The notes beneath the pieces are model-generated. The model was not told where the DNA came from. It did no database searches and worked only from the letters and a program-made list of their open reading frames with translations. DNA of 64,000 nt from Branchiostoma lanceolatum (lineage: Eukaryota; Chordata; Leptocardii; Amphioxiformes; Branchiostomatidae): the NCBI RefSeq assembly GCF_035083965.1, contig NC_089731.1, positions 8,407,501 through 8,471,500 on the forward strand. The letters run 5' to 3'. The position numbers and the translations under genes were made by a program. Position 1 is the first letter of the stretch. The number at the start of each line of letters is the position of its first letter. Shown here piece after piece: positions 10,112-22,532 of this stretch.

Positions 10112-13100
10112 TTCGTAAAACCAGTAGCTAACTGTGATGTTTTCCTGCATTACTCCACCCCCTTTGAATGATTGACAGCTGAAAACCCCTTTGATAGATG
10201 ATGTCATCAGTGCAAATCCACCATGATGAGAGTTGGGATCAGTGGCACAATCCCTGAGTTTTATGAGTAATAAAGTCTGTGCTTCTAAATCCCATGAGTT
10301 TGCAAGGCCAAATATTCAATGTTTGTTATGTCAATTTTGCTTCTTTTATATGTTTGTGATGAATACCATGATCGTTTCATATATCATTTCATCTACAGTT
10401 TTACTGGTCTGGGAATATTAATGCAACATTTATATATTGATAATCGCCAAATTAGGATTATTTTTGGTTGAAATTCAATATAACTTATTCAATCTACCAA
10501 TCCAATTAATCAGTCAATATCATTTTTGGCCATTGGAGCATTTGATAAACATTTATATTCATTTGTGATTTTTGTATCCAACATTTGGAATACAACAACA
10601 ACAAAAAATCAGCAGATGATATACTAATGAAAAGGGGTGTGCCAAGAATGATGCTAAAGATAAAATATCACCCATCCCCCCCGAAAACCCAGGAGTCAAA
10701 AATGTGTCAAGTTCTGGCTCTGGCTCAGGTCAATCATGGTCAATTCTAGCAGCCTTGACTGCTGATTGCTATGGTTTATTGGGAGTAGGAAACTGGATTT
10801 AATTGCCATTATATGATGCATGCACATACCCCAGCTATTCAATTGTGCTGAAGCACCCCACCACTTTAATTTCTCCCCAGTTGCTTGATTGTCCCAGCTA
10901 TCATATAAATTTACGGCATGCAGGTTTTATTAGGACGACTCCGAGTCTTAAACTCGGAGACAGCAGCTCGGTAAATTGTCTGGTGCTGTCGACACCGCAA
11001 TCTGCTCTATCTTGCAGGTATCATTACGCTAAAGCCCTACTCCAATTTCCTGGGGTAACAGTCTATGCGCCTGGAATGGGATTACGGGAGGAATGTTTGA
11101 AAAACAAACACAGCAAAAGAAAAATAATAGCTATGGATTGTATTGGAAGATTCCATGGCCTGCACACACCATGCATATGAGGTCTAATAACTGATATAGG
11201 TTGCATCAAAATGTGAATATCAATAACTCAGATGCAGCTTTTATGGATGGGAAATTAAGATTCCAAGACATGCAAAGAGCTGCGCGTTGTTATATGGTTT
11301 TGGCCTTGGGGAGGCATCTGACGTAAAGCTTGTGTAAGCCAATTCAAAATGGTGCTGCGTCAACTGGAATGGAAACAGGAATCAATGTGTATTTTTAGAA
11401 TCAGCAGAAGAAAGACAGAAAGGAGCAAGGTCTGAGTAGGGGAACTAAGCAATCAATCAGGGAGGGTGATAAAACTGCAGGGAAGCTACGCAAAGCAAAC
11501 TGGCTCATTTCCAGACATCCCAGCGCTTATTCCTGACACCCGTGACATTTTGCCCATATGTAATTCCGTAACGTAGCGCGGAGCAGTTCGTTAGGTCCAG
11601 CGAGGAGAGGATTGTCTGGAAGCGTACGTCATGATCGGAGTCTGCCCATTTTTCGACTGCATTTGCTTAAAGCAGAGATCCTACTTGGGAAGCAACATGA
11701 CGTTTTTTATTGCATCATTACGCGCCCTATCCATCGTGACTGAAAATGCTATCGTGTATTATTTCATTATTTCATGCTATGCTATCATATACCTCATATT
11801 TCCCCTGCTTGGCAAGAGAAAGATTGGACATCGGTGCACCAGCTTGAATTCCAATTTGCGGATTCCTGCAGGCCTCCTGGGGACGCTACGAGCAGTCTTG
11901 TATGGGAATTCTATCCAAATATAACGTTACATTAAAGGTGCTTAAGGGAGAAGCAATAATCAAGGTAATGGGGACCACATATGCGAAGGTCTCTGACGCA
12001 CGTTTGCCATTAATCCTGCCGGTCATATATTACCTCTGTGTTAGGGGACACACACTTCGGGATTCCAGCACACCAACAAACAGTGTTCAATACAATATTC
12101 TCAGCTATTTGCTTCCCAGTAAAATGTCATCCAAATCCCCAATGTCTCGGTAATGTGACTTTCCTGGCACAGCGTCACGACTTTCTTACATCTAACCTTG
12201 AAGAAAGTGTCTACATAAAGTCATTTTATTGCTTCAAATAAACTCTGGGCAAATCCAAACTGCAGACACCCAGCCTCTTCAAGTCACCCTGCTTCTTTTT
12301 ATTTTACATCAGTTTACAACCCTGCAGTTTTAAACCTTATTATGCACATGATGCATTGAATTTCTGCAGACAACAAAGGGAGCATAATCTTTTACACGAC
12401 CTTGAACTTATTATTAACTGATTGTGGATGCTCACAGATTCTGTGGAAAGGTGATCGCTAACTATCAACAAATCATCCCGATATAAATGTCGCATTACGT
12501 AAGACGTCGGGATTGCCGATCTTAAGTCAGATCCCGTCGATAGCGAAATGGCCACGGCTCCTGTCAATCATGCGTCACGCTCGACCTAGGGGTCGTGGTA
12601 TTGGGTGCTGTGGCACAGCTGTTCATTTCCAGAGAAATACCCCAACACAGGATCTTTACACTCACACTTCCACTATATACATGTAGGTGGGGGGGACTTA
12701 ACACGACATACATGACTTGTACATGCATGTCAGATGTCTTTGTTAGTTGAGGTCATCCCATTTCCCTTGTGTCAGGACTTGCTTGTCCCAAATCATTTCC
12801 TTTTACACTTTTCAATAAATGTTCATGCGTATCATTCTCTTAAAGTTTGTTTGCTTGCATGCTTCTTGATGGAGTAAGTTACGTAACACTCACACTCACT
12901 CACTATCCGGTTTAACGTCATGAAAAAAATTAAGAATGAAAATCATCAATAATCATGTAAAAAATCATGAATACATCGTTATCAGTTTGTTTTTGCTTTT
13001 AAACCCATAGCTTGAGGAACAAGTGGTTAAATCTCAGTTTGGATCCACAAATCACATTTTAAACAGGATTCTACTCCATTGTTGGATTATGGGATGATCC

Positions 13101-13308
13101 AATTAGCAGCTTAGAATCCTTTCAATTTGTTGGCTACAGTAATGACATTGTAAATTCTACTAGACGACAGGTAGGGATAACAAGTCTGGGAAACAACAAT
13201 GCTGAGGTTTGTTCTCTTTCAAACAACGTGTAAAAAATCTTCCAAAGGTACCACTTTTCGAACATTTCATATTTGCAGATTAAAATGAAGATCTGTTTTA
13301 CTACAAGA
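10112..13308. other. Intergenic / possible intron, no gene seen
   Basis: A 125-codon frame at 10803-11180 has no recognisable domain or splice context. Slightly CpG-rich patches occur at about 11560-11650 and 12480-12600 but carry no clear promoter signal. Confidence 0.4.
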
Positions 13309-14099
13309 GCAGTTTTTACCATTTTGATGGAGGTATGTTTTCCCTGATCAAACAGATGTGTAGTAAATGACTGACTGGTCTATTGCATAATTTTTTGTCA
13401 ATATTCATATCAACAGAATCATTATGTACATATATCATAATTTTGCATTGTCATCAAGTTCCTGCCCCAATTACTGTTAGCATTTGTATACACGCAAATA
13501 TATGCCATACTTTGATGGAAAAAATATGCCATACTTTGATGGAAAAAATATGAAAACTTATCTATAAATATACTCTGAATATTTATTGAAGAGTGAAAAA
13601 TTTAAGCTTGTTTTAATTTTTCTTTTACTTCATTATAATGCAAAAGTGGTACGCCTTTATATGGGCTCAAATATGTACCACAGGGTTATATTATGTTATT
13701 CATTGCACTCTTAGAATTAGATCTCCCTCTAATGAATCCATGAAAAACAAATATAAGATTCCCAGCTTTAACCACTAAGGAATTATGGCACTTAGGCCCC
13801 TATTTGCATAATTGGGATCTGTTCATGTTCCACCAAATATAAATTTAAATGTTACATTTATCAAAGTCCTATGATTATGGAAAACACTTGAATTATAAAA
13901 TATCCTCATCAATTATGCAAATTGACACCAAATTTGATGATTGTTTTCAAATTTTATATACAAGTAGAGGTTTAGACTAGAGGGCTAGGAGTGGCTGGAA
14001 TTTTTAATGCTTCTCTAGCTCTCCCTTTGTCGGAGGGAGTGTGAACACAGACACACACAAAACAATTATACCTCCATTTCTGAAGGAGGTAAAAACTGC
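13309..14099. mobile_element. TIR element with GCAGTTTTTACC ends
   Basis: GCAGTTTTTACC at 13309-13320 is the exact reverse complement of 14088-14099. Inside both ends the sequences ATGGAGGTAT and ATACCTCCAT extend the inverted match, with an extra TCCTTCA on the right side. The 790-bp interior is AT-rich, contains ATTTGCAT/ATGCAAAT-type motifs and a 25-bp tandem duplication at about 13498-13550. No transposase frame. Confidence 0.55.
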
Positions 14100-17000
14100 A
14101 TTCTCTCATGATTGATTGCCACTTTCTTGAATGAATTCAGACACAAAAAATGAGTTATTGAATCATTAGTGTCTAACAAACCCCAGCAAAAGCTGGAAAT
14201 ATATTGATAGGTTTCATATTATAACACATTATACTGTTTGCCGAGTAACTATTCAGTTTGCCTGGTGGTCCATTAAAGCATTGTTGCTGCTATTATCCTT
14301 ACTGTATTCTATAACAGAGCATGCACATTTCCCCCATTAGTCTTTTATAGGAGATCATGTTTTAGAGTCTTATCACTGATAATAAAAAGTTGCATCTGTG
14401 CAAAAACTGCCGCCAGGTTGGAAAATTACAAGACAATGGCAGATTTACACTTAGACGGTAGAGCTAGCGCACCAGAGGATACATTATGATGTAAGGAGAG
14501 TGGCATTGACGTGGACGCATTTGTTCTCGAAAATTGATTTTTGATTTTGAAGTCTAGAAAGTGAAATGAAGTGAGGGTTATTCCATTTGGAATCATCTCA
14601 AAAGGGGGGAGGTCAGGACTATCATTTTTAGCCCAGTCCCTCATTCATTTTAATGTTAACCTAAAAAAAAACACTTTTAAATGAAAACACCACATAATCA
14701 ACTGTTATGGGAAGATCTCAATTTTTGGCATAGTTCTGACCTATTGCAATTCTTTGGCCTAAACAATACAATTTCTTGTTTTAAGTAACTAATATCAATT
14801 TTACTGTTAGTGAATATAAATATGCTTTTTTTAGCTGATAGTTGGGACTGAACCATTATCAAGATATGCTGGCTGCTCAAATAGACCATCATCATGATTA
14901 TATGTTATTTCATACATTCATTTTCAGGTTGTCTGCTTAGTGTAAGATAATTGTAGGGTCTTGACTACATCTCTTACATGCTCTAGTTATAACCTAATGA
15001 GCCGTGAAAACTCTCTCTTGCAAACTCATGCAGTCAAAGGGTTGTGCCATGTTAAGATAGGTTGGACTTATTCTTCAATCTGTTACAGATGAAATGTAGT
15101 ATAACTAACTTTTCTGAACATTTAGTTTCAAGATCAGTGTGAAAGTAATCATTTGAACACTTTTAACAACTTGTGTTTCAGAAAGAATGATTGAATTTTT
15201 GCCTTAATGTAAAAAAAGGCGCTATGCTGATGATGTATTTTCAAGCATTCTTATAAGTTCTGTTATATCCGGAAGGTATTTTTTGGAACATCGTTTCCGT
15301 TGTTCTTGACTAAGTAGATAGGCAATCCTGGTAGAGATTATAGTAATGGCATTTGGCCAGGAGGCAACCATATGTTCATATCACCTTTATTTCCAGTCTA
15401 CACGGTTAACTTGGTACCAGTCAATCTTCTTCCCATTCTACTACATTTCTTACTTTTGTTAATTAAAACTGAGATGTCTGTTGTCATTTATCTTCTTGCA
15501 CCAGTTTCCATATTCAAAGGAGTACTGTCCTTTGGGAACCACGCTATAACTAACAAGTGCAGCTTTCACTGAAATTTGCCTCAAAGAGTATCACTGAGTT
15601 GTATATTAAATAGGTAGACTTGTAATGATGAGTTTAACTGCAAACATAAGTAAAATACAAATAATGATAATTTTCTGCTGGTACAGTGTATGCTATGTAT
15701 CTCTCATCTTGATTCTATGATTCAGAAGAGAGTGCACACAGGGCCGTGGTAGCCAGGGGTTGGCTGGGGGAGATACGGAGGGTCCCAAGAGATGTTTGCA
15801 CACATGCTCTATTTGCCTTGTGGGTACAGTTTAAATCAATCCTGTCCTGTATGATATACAGCTTTCCCCTTTGTGAACCCCCGCTGGGTGTGACAAGGAT
15901 TACAGGGTTTAGCATCAACTTGAAGAGAAGAATCTAAACATAGGATTTGTTCCACTGAACTGGACTAATTTTTGTTTAAGATTTAATCATTAATCATACA
16001 CAGATTAAAAACATTACAGTCTATTAGAAAATAAGAGAGACTACATGGAATGACAGTCAATCATACTAAGGACAAGATGTGACTAGAAGGCTTCAAAAAT
16101 TGTTATGTTATCTGGCAGTCTGTAATACTTTTGAATTCTGAACAGGAAGAAAAACCAAGAAAGCTTGTGGACAACATTTTAGTTGAACTACATTAGGCCA
16201 CACCTATTCAACTTGTTGGTCCTCAAATTTAAAAAAAAGATGAGTCAACCAACCAACCAATCAATTGATCAAGCAATAAATAGATCAATGAATCATCTGC
16301 AAACATTATCCCAGCCCTTTGTTACTAAGTTTTTACTCTGAAATGTCCAAGAGCCAAGACAATAAATTAATGTGGCTTAATGACATCATTTCTGCACATA
16401 ACAAGTGCCATTTTTGAGCTCAATATTTCTTTGGGCGGAAGTGCCTGTTGTCCATTGCTACATGCTGTTAAAAGCTCATAGTTTTGTGTCCATAAATATA
16501 GTAAAATAACAATTTTTGGTTACATGAAATGACTGTATTGATTAACAGTGCGAGCAATATTATAATCTGATATATAGAATGGATATACAGGACATTAAGA
16601 TATAACACAACGTTTCTGTAAGTCTTTTCTGTGGCCTTTCAAAACTGTTCCAGCCACAAGTGCATAGAATGTATCTCCAATGGTCCTATCAAAAGTCACT
16701 TATAGAACTCTTTGTTTCTCTAGAGGTTCATCTTTATTGAAAGTGTTGAATGGTGCATGTAGTTCAGCATTGACTAACTATTAGGCCCTCATTGACCAGG
16801 GAAAAGGAGGACATGAGCAGTTAACACAGAAGCAGTAACTTTCAGGTACATGTATCATATATTTTGCATTTTATATGAAAACAACTATGTTCCCTCCATC
16901 TAAGATTAGCAAGATGGCATGGGGATTTTTTTCCAACAGAAATGTACGAAAAAGAAAGGACAAAACCAAGAGTAATGTATGAGAACCTGAAATATAAATG

Positions 17001-20000
17001 GCAATTAAAATCAATGGTGTGGGATAAACTTTTTTTCAATAGAATCAATTGTTTTACAATTTTTTTTCGGATAAATCTGAATGGCATGGATTGTTGAATT
17101 ACTCAGCAATATGTACAATTGCTTACATAGGCAAATATTGCTAGTGTTTTGACAAATCCAATTCATGAGCAAAACATTCCAAATTGGCAGCAAAATAGTC
17201 ATATAGCATGCTTGAAATTGCTCTCATTATCCAAATACGTTTGAATTAGTACTTAGCACAGTAAATGAACATAATATGTCCCTGGTGCTGAAACAAGGAT
17301 TGTTTTGTAGTAATTCTTTCAACTAAAGGAAAGTGAAGCAAATAAGGTACTTAATCATATCAGAGTGCATCTTTGTGTATAAGCATTGATGGGGCAACAT
17401 TACAGGGGAGGAAAATCCATTAATAGCTATAGCAGAGCTCACTTCTGCTTCACGATAGCTTTTCAGGTTCAAGGTAAAAGAGGTCTAAAAGGTGCTGAGC
17501 AAAAGAGCTGATGAAAAATCGTTTTTCGGTTAGCAAGTACTTGTTAGCAATTTGTCTACAGTAAACTTATTCATTCAATCTTTTTCAGATTTTTGTAACC
17601 TTCTCAATGCAATTCTTTATTGTAACATACCCCCATGATCATTTTTGATCAGTCCCTAATAGCAACACCATGTTATAAAATGGTTCTTTGCCCTGGTTGA
17701 GATCTTGTTGCATATTGCTTGTTCATCTAGATAAGCATCCTTTATCTGACTGAACAGAGGTATATAGATTGATGGACACTGTTTGTGGTGCTGAAACGAC
17801 GGTAGCTGTACGGATTGCAGTTCTGTAATCCTAGTAGCAGGTGTCCTATCTTTTAATGTCCCAGGGATGGTCCATTTGCCATCCTTGGGTGGGGTGGAGT
17901 AGGAGCCAGCTTGTTCATCATTTCTGTTAAATTGCAGTCATGTACACACCATCTGTTTTTCTTTCAAATGTTTTATTGATCAGATGTGAACATTTCTTTT
18001 ATTTGTTCAAACCCCTTCGAATTCACAAGCTTGAAATGAACCAATCATATGTTGTTGATTTCAGAGCTCTTTTCTTGAAATTAGGGATGGGCTATTGGAC
18101 CAAGTATTAATTTCAAAATGTTTTTGTAGCATTTATGTGGATATTCATTTGGCAAGGCATGTTCCATTTTGCCTTATTGAGGATGGATACTTAACCTTAA
18201 ACAGACATTCTCTTAAAGAGGATGGCAGGGCTGGGATAGGACAAGCATACACAATTCACTATTGTTGCTGACATGGACACGGCTCTTTATCTAAATGCCA
18301 CAAAAATCATCACCAGAACTTGAACAGGATTGCTTCAAACATGAAGTCACAGGCAAGAAATCTGGTTAAGCCTGGTACGGATACACGGCGCGTGGCGTGG
18401 CGGCTCTCTCTACGCTCCTGTCAGGTTGGATATGAGACGTAGTTTGTTTTCCCACTCCCGCACACCCTTGGTATGAACGTGGACAGGAAAGGGTACGGGA
18501 AAAGGTCGGATTAGGACACGGTGAGAAAAGATCGTGGGCAGGAATTAAGACTTGAATTGCCAACGTCGTGCAGTCGAAAATGGACTTGACGTTGTAAATC
18601 AGACAACTGCCAAAGTGCATGAGAGAGAGGAGTAGGGGTTACTCAAGTTCACAGAGGCCTCACTGATCCACCACCCACCCACACGGTGTGTTGGGTGCCT
18701 AAGACAGAAGATAACCATAGTTACGAGTGGGGCTACGTGGGTGGATGGGTTTTCATGCCCTTATCAGGGACACAAGCTTGGCCACCTTTTACAGGCTAGC
18801 AGAGTACAAATATAGTAACAGCAAGTATGCACAGAAAGAATCAGAAATCACGCCTGAAAGGAGGTATGTATGATTCACCTTTTTGGTCAAATGATGAATC
18901 AAAATCCATTCAAGGATGAATCAAAATCCATTCAAGGTAATACTTAAACCAGATTGATATAGCTATGCCAAAGAAGTTATAATGACTGCTTTCTTAAAGG
19001 GTTGCATTTATCCAAGGTATTCATTATTTCACTCACTATTTGATGTCAAAATGTTTCTTCTTTTCTTAGCCTCATAAAAGTACTTTGTCTTTGTGCCCGT
19101 AAAGCCAAAGAGAATAACTTTCTTAAAGGGCATACTCATTTTTTTTCAAAACCATAAAAACATTTATCTTTCATTTCATGTCTTAGCAAACCATGTCCGA
19201 AACATGAATCCGTAATATTTTTTTTGGCAATTGCACATCCCATTCTAAGCTTTTTATGCTACACCTTCATACGTGCATTTTAATTCTTTTGCGTCCTTTT
19301 TCCGTTGGATTACAGGTGTGAAAGAAATTTGTCCAGTTTTGATCCACCCTTCTCTACCTTGCCGGTACATTCATCGAAGTAAGCTTGGTGTTTTTGTGTG
19401 TGAGTGTTGAAGTGGCATGAGGAGCTGGGGGGATATATGGCAGGCTGAGCTGTATATAGCCTGTGTGGTACTGATACTGATAACATTGAGTCGTAACATA
19501 AATACCGCAAACCTTAGGAATGAGTGCACAATCCAGCAAGAGGGCTGTTTAGAAGAGACAACGGAAGGATATAGTTGCAAGGGACACTGTGTGGAATGGA
19601 ATACAGCATATAAATGTCTCCAGCTTAAAAACAGGATCACAAAACTTGTAGCTAGTGCAAGCCATCAGCCACACGGTAAATGACCATACTTCTGCTGCAT
19701 TGATGACACATTTATGAAAATTCCTTTGACCTTTTGACACATAAAAGTCAATCAGTTTCATTAAACAGACCTAATGACAGCTTATCAAGTTTCCCCATGC
19801 ACTGTGCACTGAATATACCTTTGGGATTCTGGGTAATTTGGTCAAACATGAATTTCATAAACAGTGGTGGTGGTGGGTATGACCTGACCTATCTATACCA
19901 GGCTGGACACATACTATGATATAGCTTCTAACTGGACACAAGCTTAGTTCTAGGTAGTATGAGGAAGATAAACATAGGAATAGCAGCACACAAAAGAGGT

Positions 20001-20215
20001 ATGTTTTCTAAAAACTTTCTTGGTTAAGTTAAATCCAGCTCTTTTGTCAAACTGTGTGACAGCCACTACTGTATAGAATTGACTTGACATGTATTGATGA
20101 AACGAAAATTGACAAAACATTCATTGATTAGTAAATCAAGGAAAGGATGGTAGAAGATTTGTTTGTGTAGCTTTGGCAGTTTAATGACTTCGTTTTTCTC
20201 TTCTCTTCTCCACAG
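14100..20215. other. Intergenic / possible intron, no gene seen
   Basis: No coding exon recognised. A solo repeat end (TTAGGCCACACC) lies at about 16194-16205 without a partner. A CpG-containing patch is at 18370-18620. A 22-bp unit is duplicated in tandem at about 18892-18937. Confidence 0.4.
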
Positions 20216-20217
20216 CC

Positions 20218-21945
20218 ATGGCAAGAGGTGTTGAGATTGCCTATTATGAGTTTGTTTATGACGGTCACCCAGCAGAAGTTTTGAAAGGGTTACAGGAGTT
20301 GAAGAGTAAGAAGCACCTGATGGATGTGACACTGGTAGCTGAGGGGAAGGAGATCCCCTGCCATCGCGCCGTCCTCTCATCCTGCAGCGGCTACTTCAGG
20401 GACATGTTCTGTAATGAGCTGGAGGAGACCAAGAAGGACAAGATCGAGATCATGGGGATCACGTCCGAGGCGCTGCAGCTCCTGGTGGACTTTGCCTACA
20501 GTTCAAAAGTGACCATCACCACTATCAACGCCCAGCCTTTATTCGAGGCAGCTAATCTTCTCCAGATTCTCCCCGTGCGCGACGCCTGTGCGCGGTTCCT
20601 GGCAGATCACCTGACACCCAGCAACTGCCTGGGCGTGTGGGTTCTATCCCACACGTTGGCGTGCGAGGAACTGGCCAACAGGTCGCGAGCCTTCTCGTTA
20701 AGACATTTTCCGATGATCTGCCAACACGACGAGGAATTTGTCCAGCTTCCCGGAGATCTGCTGAAGATGTACATCTCCGACGACTACCTCAACGCTCAGG
20801 AGGAGGAGCAAGTGTTCGAGATGGTGATGAAATGGGTGAAACACGACCTGCGACAGCGCAAAAAATTCCTGAAAGAGGTCGTGGAGGATATCAGGTTCCC
20901 ACACATGGACCAAATCTACCTTATGAGGAGTGTTGAAGCTGACGAAGTTGTCATGAAGGTCCCCGGAATCCGAGATATCCTACACGAGGCCAGGATGTAC
21001 CATATCTCCCGCGGGGAGGTCTCATCCCCTCGAACAAGACCGCGCCTTGCTTATGGCCTGCACGAGGCAATGGTGGTGCTAGGAGGGACCCGCGTTGTCA
21101 ATGGTGAGTACAATAATGATGTCTACTGCTTTGTTCCTGCATATAGTCAATGGAGCAAACTAACATCTTTGCCTAAAGACCTGAAGAACACTGTGGAATA
21201 TGCTGCCACGACACTCAATAACGACATCGTAATAACGGGTGGATATTGGAGCCCTACGGCAGCTTGGCTGTACTCCACTCAGTTCAATACTTGGAACAAA
21301 CTTCCTCCTCTCAGCGTGGGAAGGTTCCGACACAAGATGGCCACCTTGGACGGTCGCGTGTACGTCTTGGGCGGCAAGAACCCCCGAGGATCGCTGCAGG
21401 TTTTACCGTCCTTGGACAGCGTGGAGATTTACGATCCTCCCTCCAACACGTGGAAACCGTCGGTTCCCCTCCTGAAGGGAGTTCGGGCATGTGCCATAGC
21501 CACCTGCGAGGGGAAAATGTACGTGATCGGAGGGAAAGACACAGACCAAACAGCCACCGACGCTGTACAATGTTACGATCCGGTGCAAAAACGATGGAGC
21601 TTTAGGACTCCCATGCCCATGGCCGAGTCTTGTTTCAGTGCCACTAGTGTAAACGCCCTCATTTATGCTGTAGGAGGGAGATTCCAAGCAATACAATGTT
21701 ACGACCCCAACACGGATAGATGGCAGGAGCTGGCGCAGTCCCTGGCCCCCTGGGATTACTGCAGCGTGACGACATGTGATAATAAACTCTACGTCACCGG
21801 TGGGAGGGTAGAGGACAAGGTGAAGAAAGGGAAGGACACGGTGCAGTGTTACGACCCAGCAAATGACCTCATTGAGCTTGTGCATCCAATGCCTGTCAAG
21901 CTTTTTGCACACTGTGCAGTCACCATCTTAAAACGCAGAAGGTAA
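20218..21945 (+). CDS. Kelch-like BTB-BACK-Kelch protein, KLHL6/24/35 type
   Basis: This is a 575-residue protein. An N-terminal BTB domain (about residues 25-133, with DVTLVAEGKEIPCHRAVLSS and YFRDMFCNE) is followed by a BACK domain (about 138-245) and six Kelch repeats (about 285-568; double-Gly motifs VVLGG, ITGG, VLGG, VIGG, AVGG, VTGG). Proteins of this family bind CUL3 through BTB-BACK and present substrates through the Kelch propeller. The 'SPRTRPR' linker before the propeller and the general layout fit the KLHL6/24/35 branch; the exact orthologue is not certain. The start follows a strong acceptor (polypyrimidine tract, AG at 20214-20215) by two bases, in a CCATGG-type context, so a 5' untranslated exon must lie upstream. 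The TAA at 21943-21945 overlaps a perfect donor (AAG|GTAAGG), so the true C-terminus may be encoded by a further exon at about 22264-22380. Confidence 0.95.
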   Translation: MARGVEIAYYEFVYDGHPAEVLKGLQELKSKKHLMDVTLVAEGKEIPCHRAVLSSCSGYFRDMFCNELEETKKDKIEIMGITSEALQLLVDFAYSSKVTITTINAQPLFEAANLLQILPVRDACARFLADHLTPSNCLGVWVLSHTLACEELANRSRAFSLRHFPMICQHDEEFVQLPGDLLKMYISDDYLNAQEEEQVFEMVMKWVKHDLRQRKKFLKEVVEDIRFPHMDQIYLMRSVEADEVVMKVPGIRDILHEARMYHISRGEVSSPRTRPRLAYGLHEAMVVLGGTRVVNGEYNNDVYCFVPAYSQWSKLTSLPKDLKNTVEYAATTLNNDIVITGGYWSPTAAWLYSTQFNTWNKLPPLSVGRFRHKMATLDGRVYVLGGKNPRGSLQVLPSLDSVEIYDPPSNTWKPSVPLLKGVRACAIATCEGKMYVIGGKDTDQTATDAVQCYDPVQKRWSFRTPMPMAESCFSATSVNALIYAVGGRFQAIQCYDPNTDRWQELAQSLAPWDYCSVTTCDNKLYVTGGRVEDKVKKGKDTVQCYDPANDLIELVHPMPVKLFAHCAVTILKRRR

Positions 21946-22263
21946 GGTCTTTTTTCTCTCTTCGTCCATCATCATCATCTTCGGCAGTCCTCTAGCACAA
22001 CTATTTCTGAATCAATAACTTGTAGCATTTGCTTCAGTTTTCCATGGGCAGAATCTTGCTTTGAAAAAATTGTTGATGTCCAAAAACCATCACACTGAAG
22101 TGCTGTTGGCATGAAGTTATAATCCAAGTTTCTACTCATGAATCACAAAGTAAGGCTGGTAAATCAGCATATGGTTGTTGGTTTCCGCCAAAGTACAGGC
22201 TACTTCATGCCAATTCCTACACAGAAATGGAATCTTATTTCAAATTCTGTCTTTTTCTTCTAG

Positions 22264-22380
22264 GATCTTTTCCTCTAGGCTACAAAACTCCGACTGACAG
22301 TATCTCTACCTATTTCCAGGCAAGCCGACTCGCAACTCGTAGCTGCCCAAAGGTCTTCCACCACTAAATGCTTTTATTAA
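22264..22380 (+). other. Possible last coding exon of the Kelch gene
   Basis: If the donor at 21941|21942 is used, three acceptors downstream all keep the frame because each supplies the G that completes the split AGG codon. Acceptors ending at 22263 (best polypyrimidine tract) and 22278 give the tails IFSSRLQNSD and LQNSD. The acceptor ending at 22319 gives a 19-residue tail ending TTKCFY with a stop at 22378-22380. Which is used cannot be decided from sequence alone. Confidence 0.4.
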
Positions 22381-22526
22381 GGATAGAACAAAGTCCCAAG
22401 ATGATCATGGCCATGAAAAACCCAGAAGCACTCTCAACAACTCAAGATTGTCCGATTGACCGTTCTACACAAGACAAGGCCAAAGTGAACAGAAGCCGAA
22501 AGCAATGATAGAAAAGTAACGTCTGA

Positions 22527-22532
22527 AATAAA
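22527..22532 (+). terminator. Polyadenylation signal AATAAA (Kelch gene)
   Basis: First AATAAA after the Kelch coding region, about 580 bases past the in-exon stop and 147 bases past the alternative stop at 22380. Confidence 0.5.

Noticed and set aside
9872..10171. 99-residue plus-strand gene
   Set aside because: It is the C-terminal end of a truncated LINE running into its microsatellite tail.
10803..11180. 125-codon plus frame
   Set aside because: No recognisable domain, no supporting splice sites or promoter, and composition typical of chance open frames.
21403..21912. 169-codon minus-strand frame
   Set aside because: It is the antisense shadow of the Kelch coding exon and shows no domain.
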